Shown here one piece after another: positions 54,944 to 63,891 of a stretch of 64,000 nt of DNA. Each line of letters begins with the position of its first letter. The first letter of the stretch is position 1. Source of the DNA: Halogranum amylolyticum (GTDB taxonomy: Archaea; Halobacteriota; Halobacteria; Halobacteriales; Haloferacaceae); contig NZ_FODV01000017.1 of the NCBI RefSeq assembly GCF_900110465.1, positions 17,695 through 81,694 on the forward strand. Direction: 5' to 3'. The position numbers were made by a program, and so were the translations under genes. Below the pieces are notes generated by a model, which saw nothing but the letters and a program-made list of their open reading frames with translations, did not search any database and was not told the origin of the DNA.

Positions 54944-55726
54944 CTATAGGCAGGATTTGAGATACTCGACGGCAGCCGGAACAGCCTCGAAGTCGTTCTC
55001 ATCGCCCTCGTACTCCAGCGTGACGAACCCGTCGTATCCAAGGTCTCGGAGCGCTGCGAGCGATTCGCTGTAATACGGGTAGTTCGGTTCGGAGCCGTCA
55101 TCGGCCAGGTCATCGTACGCTGCATGCACGTGATCGGCGAGGTGGAGCGTTCGGTTCACCGATGGCTCTCCATCGATGTAATTTGAGAGGTCGAGGACGA
55201 GGCCGAGTTCCCCGTTGACGCTCCCACGAACGCGGAAGATGTCGTCCGCCGTGCGGATGAGACCGTCGTGGTTGTGGTTCTCGATTGCGAACGTCGTCTC
55301 CACCGTCTGGCCGTAGTCAACACACTCCTGCATACATGTGGCGACATCACTCCAGACCTCCGGATCGTCGTGGTCACGGTCGTGGAGGCCGGGGAATCCG
55401 GTGAAACCGCGGAGAACTGGTGCACCGAGTCGATCAGCGTGGTCTAACCACTTTGTTACCTTCTCGACGTCTGCTTGCCGCTCGTCGTTGCTTGCCTTCG
55501 CAAAGTCGTTGTAGAAGACAGATAGACACGCAATCTCGAGATCGTATTCATCGAGGAGATCCGCGACGTGGTCGATGGTCTCTATATCGTCACCAGGCAG
55601 GTGGCCATCAAGCAGTTCGACACCATCGATTTCGAGTTCCGTACTGCAAATCTCGAAGAACTCCTCGAGCGTCATATCGTCTTCGAGTTCGTCATGATAC
55701 GAGTAGGAACTACACGCAAGCTTCAT
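54944..55726 (-). CDS. Sugar phosphate isomerase/epimerase-like (AP endonuclease 2 family) TIM-barrel protein
   Basis: 260 residues. Xylose-isomerase-like barrel: MKLACSSYSYHDELEDDMTL, IDGVELLDGHLPGDDIETID, YDLEIACLSVFYNDFA and ETTFAIENHNHDGLIRTADD (Glu and His metal ligands), then LGLVLDLSNYIDGEP (Asp), HLADHVHAAYDDL and GYDGFVTLEYEGDEND (Glu). The metal-ligand set looks complete. Its start overlaps the stop of the oxidoreductase gene (ATGA), so the two enzymes probably act in sequence on the imported sugar. Confidence 0.88.
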   Translation of the reverse strand: MKLACSSYSYHDELEDDMTLEEFFEICSTELEIDGVELLDGHLPGDDIETIDHVADLLDEYDLEIACLSVFYNDFAKASNDERQADVEKVTKWLDHADRLGAPVLRGFTGFPGLHDRDHDDPEVWSDVATCMQECVDYGQTVETTFAIENHNHDGLIRTADDIFRVRGSVNGELGLVLDLSNYIDGEPSVNRTLHLADHVHAAYDDLADDGSEPNYPYYSESLAALRDLGYDGFVTLEYEGDENDFEAVPAAVEYLKSCL

Positions 55727-56784
55727 TCTTGAGCCTCCGTTTCGAGTGGGAGCGTAACTCGTTCGCTACTCTCGGACGACTGATAGACTGCCAACACGAT
55801 TTCGAGTGCTTGTTTACCATCACGGCCGGTGACCGTCGGTTCGCTTCCCGACCGTGCAGACTCGATAAAGTGCTGAATGGGACCGCCATGCTTCGACTGT
55901 TCGGGCACTGGGACGTCGACGCTTCCACAGTCGTTACCGAGTTCGAGTCGAATCGAGGGCTCGACCTTGTCGACGTAGATGACGCCCTCTTCGCCGACAA
56001 TCTGCATCTCGATCGATTCGGGATCCGTCCGCCATGCCGTTTCGAACGTTCCGAGCGCTCCATCGTTGAACCGGAGCGCAGCAACGGCGGTATCCTCGAC
56101 TTCGGTATCCATCGAGAGCGTATCGCTGTAACCAGACAGTGACGCGACGTCGTCGAAGAGGTAGTTGATGAGATCCGCGTTGTGAATGCCGATATCGATG
56201 AGTGCCCCACCACCGGATGCATCTGCATCTGTAAACCACGCCGAACGGGGCGACCATCCCTCCGGTCCGGGATGACTGAATCGGCTTCTGACCGAGAGCA
56301 CGTCACCGACGACACCCTTCTCAAGGAGATCGTTGGTCTTCTCGTAGACAGGATTGAATCGTTCTGTCTGATCGATCATCAGCTGTGCCTGACTTGCATC
56401 CGCTGCCTCGATCATCGCATCCGCTTCGCTGAGTGAGGTGCATATCGGTTTCTCACAAAGAACGTGGATGTCGCGTTCCAACGCTCCACAGACGACGTCT
56501 TTGTGAAGATGATTTGGAAGACACACACTCACTGCATCGACTTCTCCCGAATCGAGCATCGCTTCATAGTCTGTGTAGGTGGACTCAATACCGTAGCTGT
56601 CTGCGACTGCAGTCGCTTTCTTCTCCTCGACGTCACAGACCGCGACGAGGTCCGCGTAGTCACTGTCGAGGTAGGCTGGGATATGTAATCGCTGGGAAAT
56701 TGCTCCGGTTCCGATGACTGCAGCCTGTAGCTTGTCTGTCTCGATACCCTCAGTATCGGAGGATATCATGATGTCCTGTGGCAT
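55723..56784 (-). CDS. Gfo/Idh/MocA-family NAD(P)-dependent oxidoreductase
   Basis: 353 residues from ATG at 56784 (MPQDIMISSDTEGIETDKLQ); a GTG at 56811 and an ATG at 56769 are alternatives. Rossmann domain AAVIGTGAISQRLHIPAYLD, the CEKPICTS motif with catalytic Lys, then the C-terminal alpha/beta domain (GVVGDVLSVRSRFSHPGPEG, GGGALIDIGIHNADLINYLF with the conserved His). Oxidises or reduces a sugar, uronate or inositol-like compound. First gene of a two-gene operon with an operator copy at 56848. Confidence 0.9.
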   Translation of the reverse strand: MPQDIMISSDTEGIETDKLQAAVIGTGAISQRLHIPAYLDSDYADLVAVCDVEEKKATAVADSYGIESTYTDYEAMLDSGEVDAVSVCLPNHLHKDVVCGALERDIHVLCEKPICTSLSEADAMIEAADASQAQLMIDQTERFNPVYEKTNDLLEKGVVGDVLSVRSRFSHPGPEGWSPRSAWFTDADASGGGALIDIGIHNADLINYLFDDVASLSGYSDTLSMDTEVEDTAVAALRFNDGALGTFETAWRTDPESIEMQIVGEEGVIYVDKVEPSIRLELGNDCGSVDVPVPEQSKHGGPIQHFIESARSGSEPTVTGRDGKQALEIVLAVYQSSESSERVTLPLETEAQE

Positions 56785-56847
56785 GTTCACTGATGTCTGT
56801 CCCGAGAACACTCATTAATCTCTGTCTCAAATCAGGAGCTACTAAAT

Positions 56848-56868
56848 TATATTTGGATATTTCCAAAC
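56848..56868. promoter_or_regulatory. Sugar-regulon operator, copy 5 (oxidoreductase operon)
   Basis: TATATTTGG-ATATTT-CCAAAC, the same arms and spacing as at 50213-50233. It lies 64-84 nt upstream of the ATG at 56784. Confidence 0.65.
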
Positions 56869-57073
56869 AGGCTATGAAATAGTACCTCCGTCAGAGACTG
56901 GGAACACACAACTCCAGCCGGCAGTTGAAATCTGGTGGTTATGCTTGGCATCTCCGTGATAGTCGTCGAGGATCGGCTGGTATACCTCCTGGTCGCTATT
57001 CTATGGTTCCGGGAGTCGCAGATAAACTCTTCAGCACCACCGATACTGACTAACATCACCAGGTCGTCATCTC

Positions 57074-57116
57074 CTTAACCAACAAAAACGGCGACGGCCG
57101 CGCTCTGTTGGTTAAG
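57074..57116. repeat. Hairpin with CTTAACCAACA/TGTTGGTTAAG arms
   Basis: An 11-bp perfect inverted repeat (57074-57084 with 57106-57116) around a 21-nt loop. It lies 34 nt past the stop of the 57151 gene and may act as a terminator, but the arm sequence matches the ends of the MITE-like element at 5612, so a transposon scar is also possible. Confidence 0.5.
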
Positions 57117-57150
57117 ACCATAGTGACCGTTTCGTCGGGCGATTTGCGAC

Positions 57151-57597
57151 TTAGTAGTGGACGTCGGCTGGGATGATCCACACCTGTTCGTCGGATTCGA
57201 GGACCCGATCGAGCTGGTCGCGATGGCGAATCGCCCCGCCGTACTCGTCGTACAGGAAGAGCGACGGCCCTCTGTAGGCTTCGAGGTTGTAGCAGGCGTG
57301 TCGAGCAAGCTCCTTGTCTCGCATGAGTTCCTCAGTGCTGAACTCGTCGACGGCGGTTCGCACTCGTTCGAGGAGTTCTGCTCCCTCGTCGGAGTCGACT
57401 GATGCCACGACGGGTAATTCACCCCATCGGTCCTTTCCGGCGACAGACGTTGTCTCGTCGTCGAACGTCACATAGTAATCGAAGACGGCGGCGGTGTCTG
57501 GTCCGACGCCGACGAGTCGGTCGAACGCTGCGTTACCGCTGGCGAGGGCATCGTCTCTATTCGGTGCTTCAACGAGCGCGTAGATGAGTTGGTGCAT
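57151..57597 (-). CDS. Haloarchaeal protein of unknown function (MHQLIYALVEA type)
   Basis: 148 residues from ATG at 57597. MHQLIYALVEAPNRDDALAS, AAFDRLVGVGPDTAAVFDYY, VTFDDETTSVAGKDRWGELP and ARHACYNLEAYRGPSLFLYD suggest an alpha/beta protein. A ferredoxin-like start and many acidic residues. I know similar proteins in haloarchaeal genomes but no function. An ISH1-like element sits 135 bp upstream and may have replaced its promoter. Confidence 0.6.
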   Translation of the reverse strand: MHQLIYALVEAPNRDDALASGNAAFDRLVGVGPDTAAVFDYYVTFDDETTSVAGKDRWGELPVVASVDSDEGAELLERVRTAVDEFSTEELMRDKELARHACYNLEAYRGPSLFLYDEYGGAIRHRDQLDRVLESDEQVWIIPADVHY

Positions 57598-57731
57598 TGT
57601 GGTTCTTGGGACGCGATGTGTGTGACGCCCCGCACCCTTGGGGGGCAGAAAAACGCTCTCCGGTGCGCTCCAGTTCGGTTGTGTTTGTCGCTCTCGTTTA
57701 CCCCTCAATCTGTGATAGGTTTCTGTGGGCG

Positions 57732-58702
57732 TGCTGAATACAGGGCGCGGGCCGTGTTTAAACGCTAGCGAGAGGCGGTGTTGCCGAGAATTATGAGTGA
57801 ATGAAGCGGGAATGAGTTGAGTATGCCCACTCAACTCGCCCGCTTCACCGACAGTTGCGTCGATTTATCTCAAAAAGCTGTCGCTGGTGAGCCTCAGCCA
57901 CCGCTGCAGAAGGGTCGCGGTGGCTACGCTGACTGGGTCATTGTCGCGATTCACTGTCTTCGCGAGTATCTCAACCAACCGTACCGGCGGTTGCTCGATA
58001 TCCTCCACGAGATGCCTTGAATCACAGCTAAACTCGGACTTACGGTGGACGAGCTCCCCGACTTCACCACCGTGTGTACGAGGAAACAAGACCTCGAGAT
58101 GCGCATCTGGCGCGTCCTGCTGCGGTCGTCCGCTTCTCTCCATGAGTTCGGCGAAGTCCAAGCAATCGACGCGACTGGCTTCCAGCGACACAAAGCCAGT
58201 CGGCATTACGTGATTCGCGTCGGCTACAACTTTGACGACATCAAAACCACGGCACTCGTTGACTGCGATTCGACGGCGATTCTCGACGTTCATTGCTCGA
58301 TGAAACAGCCACACGACACCCAGATCGGCAGGCAAGTGCTAACGAGAAATCTCCAGCGACTCGACACAGTCGTCGCGGACAAAGGCTACGACTGGGACGC
58401 TCTGCGCCACGAACTCAGGGACGCTGGCGTTCGTCCGGTGATCAAACACCGCGAGTTCTATCCACTAGATATGGCGCACAACGCTCGGCACGACGAGGAA
58501 ACCTATCACCGCCGGTCACTCGTCGTGTCGATTTTCTTCGCGTTGAAGCATCGGTTTGGTGAGACGTTGCGGGCTAGAACGTGGTTTGGGCAGTTCAGAG
58601 AGCTCGTCCTAAAGTCCGCTGTCAGAAATATCGAGCAATCCGTCAAGACCTCACACTAGTGTTCTCCCGCGTCTAAACAAGGCACAGGGCGCGTATTCAG
58701 CA
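57732..58702 (+). mobile_element. ISH1-like IS5-family insertion sequence, most complete copy
   Basis: Ends are related inverted repeats: TGCTGAATACAGGGCGCGGG on the left (57732) and, reversed, TGCTGAATACGCGCCCTGTG on the right (ending 58702), both followed by a GTTTA-AACGC/AGACGC block. It holds one transposase frame. No target duplication is visible (left flank TGTGGGCG, right flank TCCCGATT). Two relics of the same element are at 10906 and 14091. Confidence 0.8.
57823..58659 (+). pseudogene. IS5-family (ISH1-like) transposase with in-frame TGA
   Basis: ATG at 57823: MPTQLARFTDSCVDLSQKAV to RRLLDILHEMP, then TGA at 58018-58020 where the 14-kb copy has CGA. The frame continues with ITAKLGL, QAIDATGFQRHKASRHYVIR (first Asp), DTVVADKGYDWDALRHELRD (second Asp) and HDEETYHRRSLVVSIFFALK, ending SVKTSH at 58659. 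Apart from the one stop the gene is intact; two fragments would be made unless it is read through. Confidence 0.8.
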
Positions 58703-58748
58703 TCCCGATTGGAAACCAGTTAACTGAAGGCCTACGAATAGCTCTCGT

Positions 58749-60146
58749 TCAGTCGGCGGGCTTGATGTTCTGGTTCGTCTGGAACAGATTGTCGGGGTCC
58801 CACTCGCGTTTGAGGGCGTGGAGGCGTTCGTACCGCTCCCCGTAGGCTTCGGGAACTCGTTCGGACTCGTCCCCACTGAGGTAGTTCACGTAGACCCCGT
58901 CAGCCGCGTACGGTTCCAACGACTGATGGAACTCACGTGCCCAGCGGATGTGTTCGTCGTCCCGCTCGGGGTCGGTCCACTTCGGCGCGACGGTGAAGGC
59001 GAATGACTTGTCGCGGTGCGGGAAGGCGGTCGCGTCTTCGGCACGTTCAGCAATCTCACCCCCCATCCACTCGAAGAACACAGTTGAGTACGGCGACGGG
59101 ATGGACTCCGTGTACTCCATCAGTGTGTCGATGAATCCATCGGAGATTCCGTCGTAGAAGTTGGACTTCCAGTAGTTCCGGTGGCCCGCACAGTAGAGGT
59201 CGTCGGCCTGTTGCTGGTAGTCGGTGTACGGAATCGGTTGTGTCATGTCGGTGATGGGATCACCGAACTCGCGGAGCGGCCGGAACGCCTCCTTCCCCTC
59301 CGAGACGTCACCCGCATACAGCCCTCGGAACGCCAGCAGTGTCACACCGTGTAACTCCTCTGGAAGCCCGTACTCGGGACTGCCTTCCAGTATCGCCGCG
59401 TAACATCCCACCTCGTTCGGTGCCTCACGCATGAACTCATCGTAGAACCGGAGTGTATCCGGAATCTGGTCTGGCGGATACATGAGGCGGACGTTGAGTA
59501 TCTCGGGGCCGAGCTCGTGAAGTTCAAATTCGAACGACGTGACGACCCCGAAGTTACCGGCGCCCCCGCGAAGCCCCCAGAACAGCTCCGGATTCTCCTC
59601 TGCGCTGGCGGTGACGAGTTCGCCATCGGCGGTGACGACATCTATTGACCGGAGGTTGTCGTGAGCGAGTCCGTACTCCCGGGCGAGGTACCCGAGTCCG
59701 CCTCCGAGGGTGAGACCCGCAATGCCGGTTTCGGACATGATGCCACCCGTCGTGACGAGGCCGAACGCCTGGGTTTCGTGGTCCAGGTCCCCTATCGTCG
59801 CGCCTGCCTGGACCCGCGCCGTCTGTGTATCGGGATCGACGCGGACGCTGTCCATCGGCGAGAGGTCGATCACGAGGCCGTCGTCACACAGGGCCGTGCC
59901 CGCGACGTTATGTCCGCCGCCCTTGACTGCGAGACGCAGGGAAAGATCACGGGCGAAATCGACAGCAGTCATCACGTCGGCAGTGCCGGTACATCGTGCG
60001 ATAACTGCTGGTTCCTTGTCGATCATCGCGTTCCATATTGTGCGCGCCTCGTCGTACCCTTCGTCGTCCGGTTGGAGGACCTCACCGTGGATCTGATCGC
60101 TGAACGTTTGAATAGTTGTTTCCTCAAGCGGTTGTGTTGTGGACAT
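58749..60146 (-). CDS. FAD-dependent oxidoreductase of the berberine-bridge (BBE) type, second copy
   Basis: 465 residues from ATG at 60146 (MSTTQPLEETTIQTFSDQIH); the longer frame overlaps the promoter. FAD domain: LRLAVKGGGHNVAGTALCDD (His of GGGHN), SETGIAGLTLGGGLGYLARE and GGAGNFGVVTSFEFELHELG. The BBE region ends PYAADGVYVNYLSGDESERV and the closing WDPDNLFQTNQNI. About half identical by eye to the 33689 protein. It is divergent from an HTH gene with a palindrome between, so it is probably induced by its substrate through that regulator. Confidence 0.9.
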   Translation of the reverse strand: MSTTQPLEETTIQTFSDQIHGEVLQPDDEGYDEARTIWNAMIDKEPAVIARCTGTADVMTAVDFARDLSLRLAVKGGGHNVAGTALCDDGLVIDLSPMDSVRVDPDTQTARVQAGATIGDLDHETQAFGLVTTGGIMSETGIAGLTLGGGLGYLAREYGLAHDNLRSIDVVTADGELVTASAEENPELFWGLRGGAGNFGVVTSFEFELHELGPEILNVRLMYPPDQIPDTLRFYDEFMREAPNEVGCYAAILEGSPEYGLPEELHGVTLLAFRGLYAGDVSEGKEAFRPLREFGDPITDMTQPIPYTDYQQQADDLYCAGHRNYWKSNFYDGISDGFIDTLMEYTESIPSPYSTVFFEWMGGEIAERAEDATAFPHRDKSFAFTVAPKWTDPERDDEHIRWAREFHQSLEPYAADGVYVNYLSGDESERVPEAYGERYERLHALKREWDPDNLFQTNQNIKPAD

Positions 60147-60271
60147 GGTTTCACTCCGTTGTGGGTTGGTTGTTGGTGTATGGACCTCCCGTCGCTGCGC
60201 CTTCTCGTCTCCCAACCGGTTTCGGGGATCCACACCGCCCATTTGGGGAGCGAGTGACTTTCCCTTACTCC

Positions 60272-60287
60272 GTGGGAAATTTCCCAC
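60272..60287. promoter_or_regulatory. Perfect 16-bp palindrome between BBE oxidase and HTH regulator
   Basis: GTGGGAAATTTCCCAC is its own reverse complement. It lies 126 nt from the oxidase start and 60 nt from the regulator start, in their shared divergent region. The likely binding site of the regulator at 60347. Confidence 0.65.
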
Positions 60288-60346
60288 AGCGTGGTGCTGA
60301 ACGGTGAGTGCGAATCTTGATAGCACACCACACGATATTTCCTCGC

Positions 60347-61195
60347 ATGGTGGAACCAGAAAGGGAGATATCCGCGGACGCGATGGCAAACATCGCGTAC
60401 CTTGCCCGGTCACAGAACCGAATCGAGATACTCGAAACGCTCACGACGGGATCGCACACCTCCCGCGACGTGGAGGAGCAGACGGGGACCTCGCGGTCGA
60501 CGCTCGAACGGATCACCACTGAACTGGAGGAACGAGGGTGGGCCGAGAGAAACAACAATGGCGAGTACGTCCTAACAGAAACGGGCGAACGCATCGCCGA
60601 GGAAACCAGCCGATACGTCGGTGCGATGGAAGCCATCGAAACCCTCGGGGAGGCTGTGAATTGGCTCCCAAACGACGAACTGACGATCGACCTTCGATAT
60701 TTCAGGGATGCGGTGGTTTGGAAGCCCGAGCCGAACGATGTCGCCGCGGCGGATACTCGAATTATTGATTTGAGTCGGGACGGCGACAGGTTTGCCTGTC
60801 TCTCGAATACCGCAGGAACCGTCGGTCTGGAGACAGAGATGATAGAACAGTTCGGCAAAGATCAACTAGACGTGGAGAACGTCGTCACCCCGGAAGAACT
60901 CGATATCTATCGTCAGGATCCTGAGCGGGCGGCCCGGTGGAAATCGTACCTTGAAGCGGGAGCTAACGTCTACTGTTATCACGGCCAGATTCCCTGTGTC
61001 TTGATTCTCATCGACGAGACCGTCTTTATTGGTGATCGACGGCTCGAAACTCTCGGGGTGATCGAGAGTTCGAACGACGCCGTTCGGTCGTGGGCCGAAG
61101 GAGTACTCGCAAACTATCGGGACAACGCCGAACGGGTCGAACCGACCGACCTCTCTCGGGAGTCGTCGTCGGTAGACCTGGATCACCATCGTTGA
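60347..61195 (+). CDS. HTH regulator with FilR1-like C-terminal domain
   Basis: 282 residues from ATG at 60347 (MVEPEREISADAMANIAYLA). Winged helix at 15-85 (RSQNRIEILETLTTGSHTSR, TGTSRSTLERITTELEERGW), then RYVGAMEAIETLGEAVNWLP and a C-terminal domain of the haloarchaeal FilR1 type (RIIDLSRDGDRFACLSNTAG, GANVYCYHGQIPCVLILIDE, VFIGDRRLETLGVIES). The effector domain may bind a small ligand. Divergent from the BBE oxidase with a perfect palindrome between; local control is likely. Confidence 0.8.
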   Translation: MVEPEREISADAMANIAYLARSQNRIEILETLTTGSHTSRDVEEQTGTSRSTLERITTELEERGWAERNNNGEYVLTETGERIAEETSRYVGAMEAIETLGEAVNWLPNDELTIDLRYFRDAVVWKPEPNDVAAADTRIIDLSRDGDRFACLSNTAGTVGLETEMIEQFGKDQLDVENVVTPEELDIYRQDPERAARWKSYLEAGANVYCYHGQIPCVLILIDETVFIGDRRLETLGVIESSNDAVRSWAEGVLANYRDNAERVEPTDLSRESSSVDLDHHR

Positions 61196-61570
61196 ATCCC
61201 TCCTCTGTGCTGGCACCTGTTGACAGAACTGACCTGGGGGATTGGTGAATGCACACTCTGAGTGTTGCACGTCGCTACTGACAGCATCCGGGGAGGTTTC
61301 TGAAGTCGTGCTGATTACACAGCACGTATCGGGTACGAGAGTTAGGGCGGAGGGCAGTTGAGCCACTCGTCATCCACTGAGGCGGATAGGTTCCACAGCC
61401 GCTACAGGGTTCGACGAGACGGCCTAGCCGCCCCTGTCGGTAGAAGTAAAAAGTGCTGGTCGTCTCCACAACGACGTTAGTGGAGGAAATTTAAGCAGGA
61501 AAATCTACGTTAATGTTTTTCAGCTAACATATATGCTCGGAGTACGCCTCTCTGTGGATGGAGACAAACC
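61196..61570. other. Intergenic region, promoter of the secreted protein
   Basis: AT-rich elements near 61487-61495 (AATTTAAGC) and 61527-61537 (ACATATATGC) could be promoters for the gene at 61571. No supported ORF. Confidence 0.4.
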
Positions 61571-62005
61571 ATGAAATCACTTCACCTTCTCCAGAAGGCT
61601 GCAAGGCACACGAACATTCACTGCGGTGGCAAACGGTTCCGCCGGATCCATCGGGTCGCCATCGTGGGGGCGCTCTTCATCGGGATGGTGCTCTCGGGGG
61701 CGGTCGTCGGTCCCGGGCTAGCGGAGGAATTTCCCGCTGGCGACGAAAACGCGGCCACCACGTCGGTAGTTGAGTTCACCTGCAACGACGTTCGGGTGTC
61801 TCCACCTGACGCTGGAACGTCGTACGATCTGGTCGTGCATTACGTCGATACAACCACCGGGATGCAGGGGAAAGCGCTGATCGGACCGTTCACAGGAACG
61901 TTCGAGGATAACTTCGGGAAGACTGATTTCGTTCTCACCGAGGTCGAGGTGCGGTACGACAGCGGTGGCGGCGCGTCCGGGACGATTCCGAACCAGTGTC
62001 TGTGA
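61571..62005 (+). CDS. Small exported protein of unknown function
   Basis: 144 residues. Basic N-terminus, then a hydrophobic segment HRVAIVGALFIGMVLSGAVV and a cleavage-like GLAEEF near residue 50, so it is probably secreted. The mature part is beta-rich: SVVEFTCNDVRVSPPDAGTS, YDLVVHYVDTTTGMQGKALI, FVLTEVEVRYDSGGGASGTI, with two Cys (FTCND and NQCL) that may form a disulfide. No domain recognised. Confidence 0.6.
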   Translation: MKSLHLLQKAARHTNIHCGGKRFRRIHRVAIVGALFIGMVLSGAVVGPGLAEEFPAGDENAATTSVVEFTCNDVRVSPPDAGTSYDLVVHYVDTTTGMQGKALIGPFTGTFEDNFGKTDFVLTEVEVRYDSGGGASGTIPNQCL

Positions 62006-62354
62006 CCCGAGCGGGCTCATCGACAACTGTTATCGATCCTGTTTCGGACAGGTACCGAGAGTGGATGGACGTATCTCCTGTATATTGTGGATAAATTCCC
62101 ACCGAAATCTAAATCTCACCGTCGCTGCACACGACAGATATTGCTAGCCGATTACCGGTGTCTCGTTCATTAATAAATCCTGCTTATGGATACATAGGTA
62201 CGAAATCATGTACGTTATAGAGATATTTTCTCGACTCATGATTCGCGATAGTGTCGGAAATTCACTTATCTGCGTTGACTGTCCTGCTATGCATCCACAA
62301 CTATTGATGCCATCGACGACAAGCTGAGATGGTCCCGTTCTCTCGGTAGAATTT
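62006..62354. other. Intergenic region, nothing identified
   Basis: Separates two convergent genes. AT-rich from 62150 to 62250; no ORF or obvious hairpin. Confidence 0.35.
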
Positions 62355-63293
62355 TCAAGCTGTCTCGTCTGCTTCCGCGGTGGCTTCGACGTCCACCCGC
62401 TCGATCTCGGTGATGGTGAGTTCGCCGTCGATGGTGGCCCGAAGCTCCTCGTCGCCGAGCGGAATCGTCACACGCGCCAACCACGGATCTTGGGAGACGA
62501 GCGTCGTCCGCTCGTCGCTGACACTCCAGGCGAACTCCCAGTAGGGTGTATTGATTAGATCGATTCCATGCTCGTCATAGAACCCAATGACTGTCGGGTG
62601 AGAGAGGAGGACCAATCCGATGGCATGGCTACTCCATCGGGTGCAGTGCTCACACTCGTACTTAACACCGAACTGATATAATGTGGTGCCATAGTCGTCG
62701 GGTACCCGTTCTGGTACATCTTCTTGGTCATTCATCACAACCGGAGTTACCGCTCCATCGCACCCCCAGCAGACACCTTTTGTTGAGAGAGTCTGAACCC
62801 TGCGGATCTGATAGTGAAACGCTGCGACAATCTCTTCGTTCGTCCGGCCGAGGAGGCCGGTAGCCGAGAACAGACCACCCTCGTGCGCTTGCCCGCACGC
62901 CGAACACTCAACGAACAACATTCCGTCGTCGTAACGAGCTCGAAGCGACGACCCACAGACGACACACGTTCCCGAGATCTCAAACGGGTCAAGACGCACT
63001 GGAGCGGCGTACGTCTCCATCATGACCGCCCAAATGATTTCTGCACCCGCTACCCGAAGGCGATACCCCTCCTCGGTTTTCCGGACGAAGGGTCCAATGA
63101 GCTGTTCGAGGTGATAGTTGAACTGTGAACTGTCGCGCATCCCAACGCGTTTTCTGAGATCTGTAAACGGCACCGGTCCCTCGGCCGCGTCCCAGAGTTC
63201 GTGGAGGATACGGAGGCGAGTCTCGTTGCCGATGGCCGCGAACGCCGCTTCCGGCGTGATCTTGCTGCCCTCCTCGCTCTCCGCTTCGCTCAT
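62355..63293 (-). CDS. ArsR-type winged-helix regulator with zinc-ribbon effector domain
   Basis: 312 residues. Winged helix at 12-80 (ITPEAAFAAIGNETRLRILH, FTDLRKRVGMRDSSQFNYHL, GPFVRKTEEGYRLRVAGAEI). Then a long effector region of the DUF7351 type with three Cys pairs: ISGTCVVCGSSLRARY with FVECSACGQAHEGG, GVCWGCDGAV, and KYECEHCTRWSSHAIG. The end is an all-beta part with LTITEIERVDVEA. Haloarchaeal regulators of this build are common; target and ligand are unknown. It stands alone. Confidence 0.82.
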   Translation of the reverse strand: MSEAESEEGSKITPEAAFAAIGNETRLRILHELWDAAEGPVPFTDLRKRVGMRDSSQFNYHLEQLIGPFVRKTEEGYRLRVAGAEIIWAVMMETYAAPVRLDPFEISGTCVVCGSSLRARYDDGMLFVECSACGQAHEGGLFSATGLLGRTNEEIVAAFHYQIRRVQTLSTKGVCWGCDGAVTPVVMNDQEDVPERVPDDYGTTLYQFGVKYECEHCTRWSSHAIGLVLLSHPTVIGFYDEHGIDLINTPYWEFAWSVSDERTTLVSQDPWLARVTIPLGDEELRATIDGELTITEIERVDVEATAEADETA

Positions 63294-63853
63294 ACCGTGT
63301 TAGAGGCCGTCAACAGTATAAACTGTCTCCGAAAATGTTTGGGTTTGTATTGAAGTATTTGTCTGATTCACATAGGACTACTGCGGCTTGATGGTGTCAT
63401 CGAGAAAATTCGGAGCATATCATCAGTTTCACAACAGCCGTGTCCGTCCGCTCAATTTCGGTAAGGGTGAGGGTCTAATGGAATACGTGTCCATAGTTTA
63501 TACACTTTGAAGCGCACGTGCAATCACCTATCGTTTGTTTTTCGGATCGAACTCTACCGATTAATAATTCGCCTCCAATGGCACCAAGACCTCTCAGGGG
63601 CGAAATCGAATGGTTTGGGACAGGATGAATAGACGAGACCATCTGATGAATACACCCTCTAAGTTCACCTATGGAAATTCTGCTGGCTCAACTAACCACC
63701 GCTGGCGATAAAGTTGTTCGGACGATCTCGCTTCTCTCGTTCTTCAATGGCGAGAAACCACTAGACGACGTGGTGATTGAGACCTCCACACCCGGTAGGC
63801 GGTCGGTACGAGCTCTGCGATAGCTGTCGCTCACGCTGGCTCCACCCGGCCAC
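63294..63853. other. Intergenic region, nothing identified
   Basis: Contains the promoter side of the ArsR-type gene at about 63300-63360. No ORF with coding character; the right part probably belongs to the flank of the IS110-type element. Confidence 0.4.
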
Positions 63854-63880
63854 TGAGGGACGCCGGACCGGCGTCCCTCA
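63854..63880. repeat. 27-bp inverted repeat next to the IS110-type transposase end
   Basis: Arms TGAGGGACGCCGG and CCGGCGTCCCTCA, 13 bp each, perfect, with one central A. It lies 12 nt past the stop of the transposase, so it may be part of the element's end or a terminator. Confidence 0.55.
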
Positions 63881-63891
63881 GGTTCCCTTCC

